A DNA stretch of 64,000 nt from Salinicola aestuarinus (GTDB taxonomy: Bacteria > Pseudomonadota > Gammaproteobacteria > Pseudomonadales > Halomonadaceae): NCBI RefSeq assembly GCF_003206645.1, contig NZ_PZJP01000005.1, positions 618,904-682,903 of the forward strand, given 5' to 3'. Below are positions 9,746-17,910 of the stretch, piece after piece. The notes under the pieces were generated by a model. The model was not told where the DNA came from. It worked only from the letters and a program-made list of their open reading frames with translations, and ran no database searches. The position numbers and the translations under genes were made by a program. How positions within the stretch are numbered: the first letter of the stretch is position 1; the number at the start of each line of letters is the position of its first letter.

Positions 9746-9752
9746 ACCAGAG

Positions 9753-9774
9753 CCGGCGCCAGTGGCGCCGGTTT
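9753..9774 (+). terminator. Intrinsic terminator after yciO
   Basis: An 8-bp perfect stem CCGGCGCC / GGCGCCGG with a 3-base loop is followed by TTT, directly after the yciO stop. Confidence 0.7.
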
Positions 9775-9802
9775 CCTGTGGGTCAGGTCAACACCTGATC
9801 CG

Positions 9803-10615
9803 CTATTGCGCCTCGAGCGGTTTCGCCCAGGCCTCCAGGTCGGCGTCGCTCCAGCTGCCATAGCTGGCGTTGGGGAACATGATCCAGTCGTCGCCGAAGT
9901 GCGCTGCCTGATCGACGACCTGCCGCTGCTGGCTCGCGAGATCGGCGTGGTGGAAATCGCGCGAGAAATCCGCGAGCGAATCCCCCAGTTGCAGCACCAG
10001 GTCGTAATCCTTCTCGATCGCGGCTCGGCGTTCGCCTTTCGAGGGCCCGAGGAGCCGGACCTGCGCGTCACTGACCTGCGGGAGTCTCAGCGCGTCGAGC
10101 GTCGCCAGCGTTCCTGCCTTGTTCTCTTCGTAGCGATCGGAAACGTAGAAGATGGTCACGTCATGCGCGTCGGCGTAATCGAGGAACGCGCGGGCGCCCG
10201 GGATCAGCCGCGGATGGCCCTCCTGCTCCCAGGTCTTCCAGGTATCCCAGCGGGTGAAGTCGTGACAGGCCTGCATGTCGCGCACCAGAAGCGCGCTGTT
10301 ATCGATCACCGTCTCATCGAGGTCGGTCATGATCGCGAGGTTGTTCGCTTCCGGCCGTTCGGCGAGTGTCTGCGCCAGACGCGCGGTGGCAAGAGCGTAG
10401 CTCTGCCGCTGCAGGGCCTGGATCTCGGCCGACTGCTGCTGATAGCGCAGCGCCATCGCGTAGTCCTGCGGCGGGCAGTCGGTTGACGGCGTCGGGGTAT
10501 CGGCAAGGGCGAGGCTGCTGGCGCCCAGCGTCAGCATGCCGGCGAGCAGCGTGCCGGTGAGGGACGGCCCGGAGAGCGTTCGGGGTTTCATTGGATTATG
10601 GGTGACGACAGACAT
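9803..10615 (-). CDS. Class C (e(P4)-type) acid phosphatase / 5'-nucleotidase
   Basis: A 270-residue HAD-superfamily phosphatase of the e(P4) family, exported to the periplasm or outer membrane, where such enzymes remove phosphate from nucleotides such as NMN or NADP. The N-terminus has a signal peptide (hydrophobic LLAGMLTLGASSLALA). The catalytic motif is IMTDLDETVIDNS (HAD motif I, two aspartates), then IFYVSDRYEENK (motif II) and QLGDSLADFS (motif IV). A Cys at STDCPP just after the signal region is not in a normal lipobox, so lipid anchoring, usual for e(P4), is doubtful. The ATG at 10615 has a good ribosome binding site (AAGGGG). Confidence 0.9.
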   Translation of the reverse strand: MSVVTHNPMKPRTLSGPSLTGTLLAGMLTLGASSLALADTPTPSTDCPPQDYAMALRYQQQSAEIQALQRQSYALATARLAQTLAERPEANNLAIMTDLDETVIDNSALLVRDMQACHDFTRWDTWKTWEQEGHPRLIPGARAFLDYADAHDVTIFYVSDRYEENKAGTLATLDALRLPQVSDAQVRLLGPSKGERRAAIEKDYDLVLQLGDSLADFSRDFHHADLASQQRQVVDQAAHFGDDWIMFPNASYGSWSDADLEAWAKPLEAQ

Positions 10616-10913
10616 GAGTTCCCCTTTTGTCGTTAGGCAATGAACGAACGCCGGTCGTAGCGTAGCGTTATCGGTAACCGGCTTTTTTATTATTAAATGT
10701 TATTGAACAGGTGGTCAATAAAAGCGCGCGCACGCCGAGGCTTGCCCGGGCGCTAGCGCTGTCCGGTCACGGCGCCGGTGTAAGGGGGGCGACGTGGCGG
10801 CGGCCACGTCGGTTTACGTGCGGCTGGCACAGGTTGCACCAGGTGTCATCGAGAGGCGCTGTCAGCCAACTTCGGGCAGGGCAGAAGGCGTGGCGGGAAA
10901 CGGCGAGCGTCGC
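10616..10913. other. Intergenic region, no gene seen
   Basis: This stretch lies between the phosphatase and potassium channel genes, both on the minus strand. It has an AT-rich stretch near 10683-10705, likely to be part of the phosphatase promoter, and a hairpin GACGTGGC / GCCACGTC near 10790-10810. Short open frames on the plus strand here have no ribosome binding site and no recognisable protein character. Confidence 0.4.
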
Positions 10914-11873
10914 TTACCGAGCCCCGTTGCTCTGGGGGTCATCGTGACCGGCAGCCTCGCTGTCGTCATCACCCGAAGCACGGCCATCCGTATCGCCGGC
11001 CTTCTCCTGATCGTCGTCTTTCTCGGGCGTGGGGGCGTGGGGGTCGGGCGTGTTCTCGTCGAGCCAGGTCCCGCAGAAGCGGCAGTACTTGGCGTCCTGC
11101 TCGTGCCCTTCATGACCGCAGCCGGGGCAGGCTTCTTCGGAGTAGCGGTCCTCGCGGATTGAGCGGATCACTTCGGCGGAGAAGACGCCGGTGGGAACGG
11201 CCAGGATCGAGTAGCCGAGAATCATCATCAGCGCCGAGATGAACTGGCCCACCGGCGTGATGGGCGCAATATCGCCGTAGCCTACCGTGGTCAGGGTGAC
11301 GATCGCCCAGTACATCGAGCGGGGCATGCTGGTGAAACCGGCTTCCGACGGCTCGATCATGTAGATAAGGGCGCCGAAGATGGTAATAATCAACAGCACC
11401 GTGATGAGAAAGAGCATGACCTTGCGCTGACTGCGTCGAAGCGCCTGCACCAGAAGCCGTCCCTCGCCGACGAACTCCATCAGTCGCAGCACGCGAAAGA
11501 CCCGCAGCACCCGCAGTACCCGCAGGACGAGCAACGACTGCGCGCTGGGCAGGACGAGCCCGAGCCAGGTCGGCAGGATCGCGATCAGATCGAGGATGCC
11601 GTAGAAGCTCTTGAGATAGGTGAGCGGGCGCTCCAGACAGTAGAGGCGAAGCGCGAGTTCGAGTGTGAAGATGAGCGTGAAGCCCCACTCCAGGAGGTAG
11701 AACCACTCTCCATAGCGCGCGTGCAGGTGCGGGACGCTGTCGATGAATACGACCAGTACGCTCAGCAGAATCAGGCTGATCAGCGCGATATCGAAGCCCT
11801 TGGCGAGCGGGGTGTCCGATTCGAAGATGACCTGAAACAGTTTTTTGCGAAATGCGGATTCCCCGGATTGCAT
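10914..11873 (-). CDS. Voltage-gated potassium channel with cytoplasmic zinc ribbon
   Basis: A 319-residue Kv-type channel. Six hydrophobic segments are seen between about residues 25 and 235. Segment S4 carries the regular arginine pattern LRVLRVLRVFRVLRLMEF, and the pore loop has the K+ selectivity filter TVGYGD. After S6 there is a putative zinc ribbon with two CxxC knuckles, CPGCGHEGHE and KYCRFCGTW (about residues 250-272), and then a ~50-residue highly acidic, unstructured tail (TPEKDDDQEKAGDTDGR and on). Such channels set membrane potential or release K+. The zinc ribbon could be a metal or redox sensor or an assembly element; its job is inferred only. It is a single gene, divergent from the H-NOX gene. 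Confidence 0.92.
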   Translation of the reverse strand: MQSGESAFRKKLFQVIFESDTPLAKGFDIALISLILLSVLVVFIDSVPHLHARYGEWFYLLEWGFTLIFTLELALRLYCLERPLTYLKSFYGILDLIAILPTWLGLVLPSAQSLLVLRVLRVLRVFRVLRLMEFVGEGRLLVQALRRSQRKVMLFLITVLLIITIFGALIYMIEPSEAGFTSMPRSMYWAIVTLTTVGYGDIAPITPVGQFISALMMILGYSILAVPTGVFSAEVIRSIREDRYSEEACPGCGHEGHEQDAKYCRFCGTWLDENTPDPHAPTPEKDDDQEKAGDTDGRASGDDDSEAAGHDDPQSNGAR

Positions 11874-12117
11874 GGCTGGCTGGGCTCGTGGGTTGTTTTA
11901 AAGTGATGAAGAGAGTGTCGGACTCCCGGCGAACATCGGGCGCACTTAACAATCGGCGCGCCGCGCCGATAACAGTCCCATAATCGATAGCGGCCACGCC
12001 GACATCCACTCGACGTTCTGCCGCGTAGGACAGGGACGAACGGCTTCCAGCAGCGAGTTGGCGAATCGTTGGTACGGATCGACGAGAACTCACGCCTGAC
12101 GACAAGAGGCCAGTGTC

Positions 12118-12681
12118 ATGATCGGATTGATTCAGCGCGTGCTGATCGACCGCATCGAAGCGGACCACGGCGAGGATGCGATGGCGAGCATCGCAAAGCA
12201 AGCAGGTATCGATTCGCCCGGACGGCGGATCGATACCGATTACGCCGACATCGAATGCCTGTCGCTGTTCGAGGCGACACAGCGCTATTTGTCTATCGAT
12301 CACGAAGCCCTGATGGCGCGCTACGCTGACTGGTTCATCGTCTGGGCGAAACGCCACTATCCCATGTTCTTTACCATGGCGGACTCCGCGCAGTCATTTC
12401 TGGCGCGTCAGCCCTGCATTCACGCCTCACTCGGCGCGAGTCTCCACGAGCCGGTCGCCCGTGACCGGGTGAGCGACAAGTTTCATATCCTGCAGCGGGG
12501 CGAGCGATCGCTGACCGTCGATTACCGTTCGGCCAATGGTCTTTGCGCGCTTTATCGGGCGATCGTTGCACGCGTGCTGGAGGAGTATCAGCAGAGCGGT
12601 ACGCTGTCCGAGACACTCTGTCGTCACCGCGGCGACGATCGATGCCGCTTCGTCCTGCACTTCGACGAGGCGCCAGAATGA
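12118..12681 (+). CDS. H-NOX-type heme NO-binding protein
   Basis: A 187-residue stand-alone H-NOX (HNOB) domain protein, a cytoplasmic heme-based sensor of nitric oxide. The fold is visible from MIGLIQRVLIDRIEADHGED through FVLHF at the end. The proximal heme ligand is His102 in CIHASLGASLHEP. The heme-propionate motif YxSxR is present only in part: Tyr136 and Ser138 are there but the arginine is replaced by Asn140 (YRSAN), so heme binding may be altered. The last four bases overlap the start of the PAS-GGDEF-EAL gene (ATGA), which makes that protein the probable output partner, as in known H-NOX/cyclic-di-GMP enzyme pairs. Confidence 0.88.
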   Translation: MIGLIQRVLIDRIEADHGEDAMASIAKQAGIDSPGRRIDTDYADIECLSLFEATQRYLSIDHEALMARYADWFIVWAKRHYPMFFTMADSAQSFLARQPCIHASLGASLHEPVARDRVSDKFHILQRGERSLTVDYRSANGLCALYRAIVARVLEEYQQSGTLSETLCRHRGDDRCRFVLHFDEAPE

Positions 12682-14627
12682 GCCTGAACGAGCCCCCCAA
12701 GGTCAGTGAGCGTGAGCGTCACCTCATCGATCAGATCGACGCCATCAGCAACCAGCTCTGTCAGGCCGTCGACGGAACGTTCGACTTCTACGTCGAGGCC
12801 GACAGCGATGAGATCGCGATCCAGAAACTGGCGCAGCTCAACAATTTCCTGCTCGAAACCGCCCATCGCACGCTGGGGGAGCTGAGCGACTCGCATCGTC
12901 AGCTCGAGGCCCGCGTGGTGGAGCGGACCCAGCGTCTCGACCTGGTGCTGACAGCCACCAATGACGGGATCTGGGAGTGGGATCTGAAAAGCGGACTCGT
13001 CACCCTCTCGGTGCGCTGGACGGGCATGCTCGGTCTACCGCGCCCCGAGGAGTCGAGGCCGCTCGACGACTGGCTGTCACTGGTTCACACAGAGGATCGC
13101 GAGGCCGTCGAACGCGCGCTCTACCGCCATCTCGACGGTTTGACCAAAGCCGTGAACGTCGAGTATCGCATTCGCGACGCGCGCGGTACCTGGCGGATGG
13201 TGCTCTGCCGCGGTCTGTGTCAGCGCGACGAACAGGGACGTCCGGTCCGCATGGCAGGCACGCAGACGGATACCACCGAGCAGCGGTTGAGCGACTCGCT
13301 GACCGGGCTGCCCAACGGTCACTACCTGGACCTGCTGCTGAACGAGCGCCTGGTCGAAAAATCACGTCAGCCGATGTCGCTGGTGAAGTTCCAACTGCTC
13401 AATGTCGCGTCGCTGTTCGACGGCGTGGCGGTGGAAGACGCCGTCAAGGCGCTACGCTCGCTGGTACAGCGCATGCGTCGGCAACTGCCCCCCAACGTGA
13501 GCCTGGTGGCGCTTCCCGAGCACACCTTTGCCATGATCTTCGAGACTGCCGAGGTGCTTGCGCTCGAACGTCTGCTGGAACCGCTCGAGAAGCTACTGGG
13601 GCAGCCCGTGGAGATCGAGGGGCAGCAGGTGTGGCTCTCCCACATCAGCGGGGTGGCGATTCTCAACCCGCAGGAACCGATCTCCGCCGACGAGTGGCGT
13701 CAGCAGGCCAGGTTGGCCCAGGCCAGTGCCCGCGCGTCGGACAGTGGTGCCAGGCGCTATTACAGCGAGGCGCTGCGGCTGGGAGCGCGTGCCAACAGTC
13801 GCGCCGAGCAGATGATCCGGGGGGCGATTGCCGCCAACGGCGTGCGCTGCTTCCTGCAGCCGATCGTCGACCCGTTGAGCGGTCAGGTGCGCTGCGTCGA
13901 GGCGCTGATGCGCCTGCAGGATCCGGTGGATGGACTGGTCAATCCGGCGGTTTTCATCGAAGTGGCCGAGCGCACCGGATTGATCACGCCGCTCTGGGAG
14001 ATGCTGATGGACCAGGCCCTCAAGCTGCTCAAGGACCCCGCAGCGGCGGAGCGATTCGGCAACGAGTTTCTGCTCAGCGTGAATCTCTCGGCGCGTCAGC
14101 TGCTGGATTCATCGCTGCTCGAATCGATCATCCTGCGCTGCGAACGCGAGGGGGTCTCTCACCGCCGACTACAGATCGAAGTGACGGAAACCGCCGTGTT
14201 GAGTGAGCCGGCCAAAGCGTTTCGCATCCTTCAGCGCATGCGCGCCGCCGGCGTGCGGGTCGCGCTGGACGACTTCGGCAGTGGCTACTCGTCACTGGCA
14301 CAGCTCACGTCGATGCCGCTGGATACCGTCAAGATCGATCGGCAGCTGGTGGTCGGTGTCAACGAGTCGCCACGCAAACGGCACGTCCTCGCGGCGGTCG
14401 TCGCGCTCTGTCAGCGCCTCGAATACGACGTGGTGGTCGAAGGCATCGAGGATGCCGCGACGCTCGACCTGCTCTGCGGATGGGAGGCGGGCGATATCCA
14501 GGGCTACTACTACGCCCGCCCGATGGCGTTTCCGGACTTCATCAAGACCTTTACGCAGCCAAGCCCACACCCACAGCCGCCGCGAGATGTCTCTTGGGAG
14601 CCACCGACCGACGCCGCCTTGCGCTAG
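12678..14627 (+). CDS. PAS-GGDEF-EAL protein, predicted cyclic-di-GMP phosphodiesterase
   Basis: A 649-residue cytoplasmic signalling protein. After an N-terminal helical region (1-85) comes a PAS domain (about 85-205, NDGIWEWDLKSG), a GGDEF-fold domain (about 210-370) and an EAL domain (about 390-635). The GGDEF active site is lost: ALPEHTF (278-284) stands where GG[D/E]EF belongs, so cyclase activity is unlikely. The EAL site looks complete: VEALMRL, SVNLSARQL, EVTET, LDDFGSGYSS, VKIDRQ, VVEGIED and QGYYYARP. It should therefore break down cyclic-di-GMP. The start at 12678 overlaps the H-NOX stop by four bases, implying translational coupling and NO control of the phosphodiesterase. Confidence 0.9.
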   Translation: MSLNEPPKVSERERHLIDQIDAISNQLCQAVDGTFDFYVEADSDEIAIQKLAQLNNFLLETAHRTLGELSDSHRQLEARVVERTQRLDLVLTATNDGIWEWDLKSGLVTLSVRWTGMLGLPRPEESRPLDDWLSLVHTEDREAVERALYRHLDGLTKAVNVEYRIRDARGTWRMVLCRGLCQRDEQGRPVRMAGTQTDTTEQRLSDSLTGLPNGHYLDLLLNERLVEKSRQPMSLVKFQLLNVASLFDGVAVEDAVKALRSLVQRMRRQLPPNVSLVALPEHTFAMIFETAEVLALERLLEPLEKLLGQPVEIEGQQVWLSHISGVAILNPQEPISADEWRQQARLAQASARASDSGARRYYSEALRLGARANSRAEQMIRGAIAANGVRCFLQPIVDPLSGQVRCVEALMRLQDPVDGLVNPAVFIEVAERTGLITPLWEMLMDQALKLLKDPAAAERFGNEFLLSVNLSARQLLDSSLLESIILRCEREGVSHRRLQIEVTETAVLSEPAKAFRILQRMRAAGVRVALDDFGSGYSSLAQLTSMPLDTVKIDRQLVVGVNESPRKRHVLAAVVALCQRLEYDVVVEGIEDAATLDLLCGWEAGDIQGYYYARPMAFPDFIKTFTQPSPHPQPPRDVSWEPPTDAALR

Positions 14628-14682
14628 CGGCGCCTCGTGCTCGTGACGACGGCGGGCGACGCGTCGGGCAGGTCGGACGGGA

Positions 14683-15555
14683 TTATCGATCCCGGCGCAG
14701 TATCAGCCAGGCGCTGGCCTGCCAGGGGATGTGACCGGCGGCGAGCGCCTCGGCGATATGGTCGAAAGCCGCTCGCAGGGTGTCATCCTTGTGAGGTGTG
14801 TCTTCGCGCAGCGCTTCGATCCGCTCGACCGCCGAAATCAGCCAGCGCGGCTCCTCGCTGTCCTGCCAGCAATCCACGGCGTCGATGACGTCGTCGAGGC
14901 TCGGTGCCGAAGGGATGTCCGGTGCCGGCCAGCCGCTACGCAACGCCGCGGCTCGGCTCGCCTTGCTGTGATTGGCCGGGCGCGCGGCAAGCGGCGTCTC
15001 TCCCTCGCAGAGTCGGTGGGTCAGGGCCCACAGCGACGACGGCTCGCCGGCTTTCAATTCGAGCTCGAGTTCCAGAATCGACAGGCAGCGATCGCCGACG
15101 GTGATCTCGCCCTGATCGAGCGCGATCTCGATCTCGCCGCTCGACTCCGCCTCACGGTAGCGCCAGAGGCGCCGCTCGAAGTCGGTCGAGAACACCGGGG
15201 CCAGGCGATCCAGATCGATTCCTTCCAGCGCGGGCAGGCCGAGTTCGCGAAGCCCGGCGATATCCAGCCCGGCCGCGTTGCAGTCGCGGCCGTCGAGTGA
15301 CCATTCCCACTCCCCGCGGCTCGAGAGGCCGCCCTGGCTGGCGGCGGCGGTCTTCAGCGTCTGCAGGCGCCGGTTGCCACTCTGGCGCACGCGCAGTGCC
15401 ACCTTCGCCGCTTCCAGATCGCCGTCTGGGGTGTCGTAGTAACGGTTGCCAAGCGTGAGCGTCTCGCGCTCGCAGTCAGCCAGCTCGGGATGGGCATCGA
15501 GCATCGTCGGGGCGCTCGTGTCGAGGGCCAGTTTGAGTTCGATTTCTTGGCTCAT
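14683..15555 (-). CDS. CYTH-domain inorganic triphosphatase (YgiF-like)
   Basis: A 290-residue protein with an N-terminal CYTH domain (about 1-200). The ExExK signature is at the very start (MSQEIELKLAL), followed by RYYDTPDGDLEAAKVALRVR, KTAAASQGGLSSRGEWEW and the acidic strand ILELELELKAG. These tunnel-fold enzymes hydrolyse inorganic triphosphate or other triphosphates with Mg2+ or Mn2+. The C-terminal ~90 residues are helical and much shorter than a full CHAD domain, so this is a short form compared with E. coli YgiF. The ATG at 15555 is chosen for the ExExK motif next to it. It diverges from the DUF47 gene. Confidence 0.88.
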   Translation of the reverse strand: MSQEIELKLALDTSAPTMLDAHPELADCERETLTLGNRYYDTPDGDLEAAKVALRVRQSGNRRLQTLKTAAASQGGLSSRGEWEWSLDGRDCNAAGLDIAGLRELGLPALEGIDLDRLAPVFSTDFERRLWRYREAESSGEIEIALDQGEITVGDRCLSILELELELKAGEPSSLWALTHRLCEGETPLAARPANHSKASRAAALRSGWPAPDIPSAPSLDDVIDAVDCWQDSEEPRWLISAVERIEALREDTPHKDDTLRAAFDHIAEALAAGHIPWQASAWLILRRDR

Positions 15556-15769
15556 GGGAACTCCGCAAGGGGTGCATGAAACAGGGGGCAACGACCGTGG
15601 CGGCGCAACCGCAAGGCTTGCCGCGTGAAGCCAGGGTGTCACGTTCGATCGCTGACGTCGGCCACTTCGCTGCCAACAGGGTCGCGGGCGCGAACATGAA
15701 TTTTTCATGACGGGCCAAGGTGCAGTCATTATACTGGCGCCGCCACTTCCAACGCATTTGGGCCAAGTC

Positions 15770-16450
15770 ATGGTGAGTACCAATCCGTTCTCAGCACTGT
15801 TTGGACGTTCCCCTTTCCAGCCGCTGCTGGCGCACATCGTCAAGACCAGTGAGTGTGCTGCCGAACTCCTGCCGTTCTTCGACGCCGCGCTCGGTGGCGA
15901 TTGGGAAGCGGCGCGCCGGCACCGGGAATCGATCACGCAGCTCGAGCACGATGCCGACGAGCTCAAGACGCAGCTTCGGTTGAATCTCCCCAACACCATG
16001 TTCTTGCCGGTGTCGCGATCGGATCTGCTCGAGCTGATCAGCGTCCAGGACAAGATCGCCAACAAGGCCCGCGACATCACCGGCATCATGCTGGGTCGCA
16101 ACATGAACATTCCCGAGTCGCTGGCCGAGCCGATGCGTGCCTACCTGCAAACCGCCGTGGCGACGGTCGATCAGGCGCGCAAGGCACTAGAAGAGCTCGA
16201 GGATCTACTCGAGTCCGGCTTCGGTCGCAACGTGTCCGATGTGATGCACACGTTGATCCGCGAGCTCCATGAGCTCGAGCATCAGGCTGACGATCAACAG
16301 ATCGCGATCCGCCGCCAGCTCTTTCAGCTCGAGTCCGAGCTGCCCCCGGTCGATGTCATCTTCCTCTACAAGATCATCGAGTGGATCGGGGAACTCTCCG
16401 ATCGTGCCGAGAGAGTCGGCAGTCGTCTCCAGATCCTGACGGCCCGCTGA
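15770..16450 (+). CDS. DUF47 (PhoU-like) regulator of Pit-type phosphate transport
   Basis: A 226-residue all-helical protein of the DUF47/TIGR00153 family, distantly related to PhoU. Family marks are NPFSALFGRSPFQPLLAH at the N-terminus, ITQLEHDADELKTQL (metal-contacting acidic helix), SVQDKIANKARDI and the second repeat ELEHQADDQQIAIRR. It lies 70 bases before a Pit phosphate transporter gene, the usual pairing; such proteins are thought to control the activity of the neighbouring transporter. The ATG at 15770 gives the family N-terminus; an upstream in-frame extension to 15707 is not supported. A -10-like TATACT is visible at 15730-15735. Confidence 0.9.
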   Translation: MVSTNPFSALFGRSPFQPLLAHIVKTSECAAELLPFFDAALGGDWEAARRHRESITQLEHDADELKTQLRLNLPNTMFLPVSRSDLLELISVQDKIANKARDITGIMLGRNMNIPESLAEPMRAYLQTAVATVDQARKALEELEDLLESGFGRNVSDVMHTLIRELHELEHQADDQQIAIRRQLFQLESELPPVDVIFLYKIIEWIGELSDRAERVGSRLQILTAR

Positions 16451-16520
16451 ACAGCGGGCCTCTCTCTTCTGCGTCCCCAGTACGTCAGTCTTCGACACGC
16501 CACTTTAGCGAAATCAGCCT

Positions 16521-17789
16521 ATGTCCATCATTGCGCAATACGGTGATGTCTTCATCATCCTCGCCTGTGCCTTCGGTTTCTTCATGGCCTGGGGCGTCGG
16601 CGCCAACGACGTCGCCAACGCCATGGGCACCTCCGTCGGGTCCAAGGCGATCACGATCAAGCAGGCGATCATCATCGCGGTGATCTTCGAGTTCCTGGGG
16701 GCGTGGCTCGCCGGCGGGGAAGTGACCGAAACCATCCGCAAAGGCATCATCGATCCGGAGCTATTAAAGGGCAATCCGGAGCTGCTGGTCTACGGGATGC
16801 TCGCGTCGCTGCTGGCGGCCGGGTCGTGGTTGATGGTCGCCTCGCTCAAGGGCTGGCCGGTCTCCACCACGCACTCCATCGTCGGCGCGATCGTCGGTTT
16901 CGCCATCGCCGGGCTCGGCGTGGGGTCGGTGCACTGGGACGCGGTGGGCACGATCGCCATGAGCTGGGTGACCTCGCCGCTGATCGCCGGGGTGTTCGCC
17001 TACGTGCTGTTTCGTTCGGTACAGGTGCTGATCTTCGATAATCCCGATCCCTTCGCCGCCGCCAAACGCTACGTGCCGGGCTACATCTTTCTGGTGGGCT
17101 TCATCGTCTCGATGGTGACGCTGGTGAAAGGGCTGTCACACGTGGGGCTGCATCTCAGCTTCGGTCAAAGCCTGCTGCTGGCGGTGGCCTTCGGCGTGAT
17201 CATCATGTTGATGGGGCTTCTGCTCGAGAACCGGATCAATCGCGGCGATCGCCGTTCGCGCAGCAACTACGACTTCTCCGGCGTCGAGCGCATCTTCGGC
17301 GTGCTGATGATGTTCACCGCCTGCGCCATGGCGTTCGCGCATGGCTCCAACGACGTCGCCAACGCGGTGGGGCCACTGGCCGCGGTGATCAGTGTGGTGG
17401 AGAGCGCCGGCAGCGTGGGTGGTTCCGCCTCGATGCCGTGGTGGGTGCTGGTGCTCGGCGGTGGCGGTATCGTGGTCGGGCTTGTGACCTACGGCCACAA
17501 GGTGATCGCGACGGTGGGTACCGGCATCACTGAACTGACACCGAGCCGCGGTTTCGCCGCCACGCTGTCGGCCGCCTCCACGGTGGTGCTCGCCTCGGGG
17601 ACCGGGTTGCCGATCTCGACCACGCATACGCTGGTTGGCGCGGTTCTCGGCGTGGGACTCGCCCGCGGTATGGCCGCGTTGAACCTGCGCGTGCTGGGGC
17701 AGATCGTGCTCTCCTGGCTGATCACGCTACCGGCCGGGGCGCTGCTCTCCATTATCTTCTTCTTCATGTTGAAGGGCATGTTCAGCTAG
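16521..17789 (+). CDS. Pit-family inorganic phosphate transporter
   Basis: A 422-residue inner-membrane phosphate transporter of the PiT family. The two inverted family signatures are present: WGVGANDVANAMGTSVGSKA near residue 30 and AFAHGSNDVANAVGPLAAV in the second half, each followed by its STTHS/T element (PVSTTHSIVGAI and PISTTHTLVGAV). About ten hydrophobic helices are seen, and the length is normal. It moves metal-phosphate with H+ (or Na+) at low affinity. It forms an operon with the DUF47 gene upstream. Confidence 0.95.
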   Translation: MSIIAQYGDVFIILACAFGFFMAWGVGANDVANAMGTSVGSKAITIKQAIIIAVIFEFLGAWLAGGEVTETIRKGIIDPELLKGNPELLVYGMLASLLAAGSWLMVASLKGWPVSTTHSIVGAIVGFAIAGLGVGSVHWDAVGTIAMSWVTSPLIAGVFAYVLFRSVQVLIFDNPDPFAAAKRYVPGYIFLVGFIVSMVTLVKGLSHVGLHLSFGQSLLLAVAFGVIIMLMGLLLENRINRGDRRSRSNYDFSGVERIFGVLMMFTACAMAFAHGSNDVANAVGPLAAVISVVESAGSVGGSASMPWWVLVLGGGGIVVGLVTYGHKVIATVGTGITELTPSRGFAATLSAASTVVLASGTGLPISTTHTLVGAVLGVGLARGMAALNLRVLGQIVLSWLITLPAGALLSIIFFFMLKGMFS

Positions 17790-17910
17790 CGGTCTCGGCC
17801 ACGCCCCCGCCCGACGCCACTTTGCGCGTGTCAGTGCGGGGCCCCCTGCGATAACGCTCTGGTATAGTGATGGCTCGACTCAGCCATGCACCTGCCGGAG
17901 CGTTACTGCA

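Noticed and set aside
13000-13365. Further open frames inside the PAS-GGDEF-EAL gene on both strands
   Set aside because: All lie within a gene with clear PAS and EAL motifs and have no independent support.
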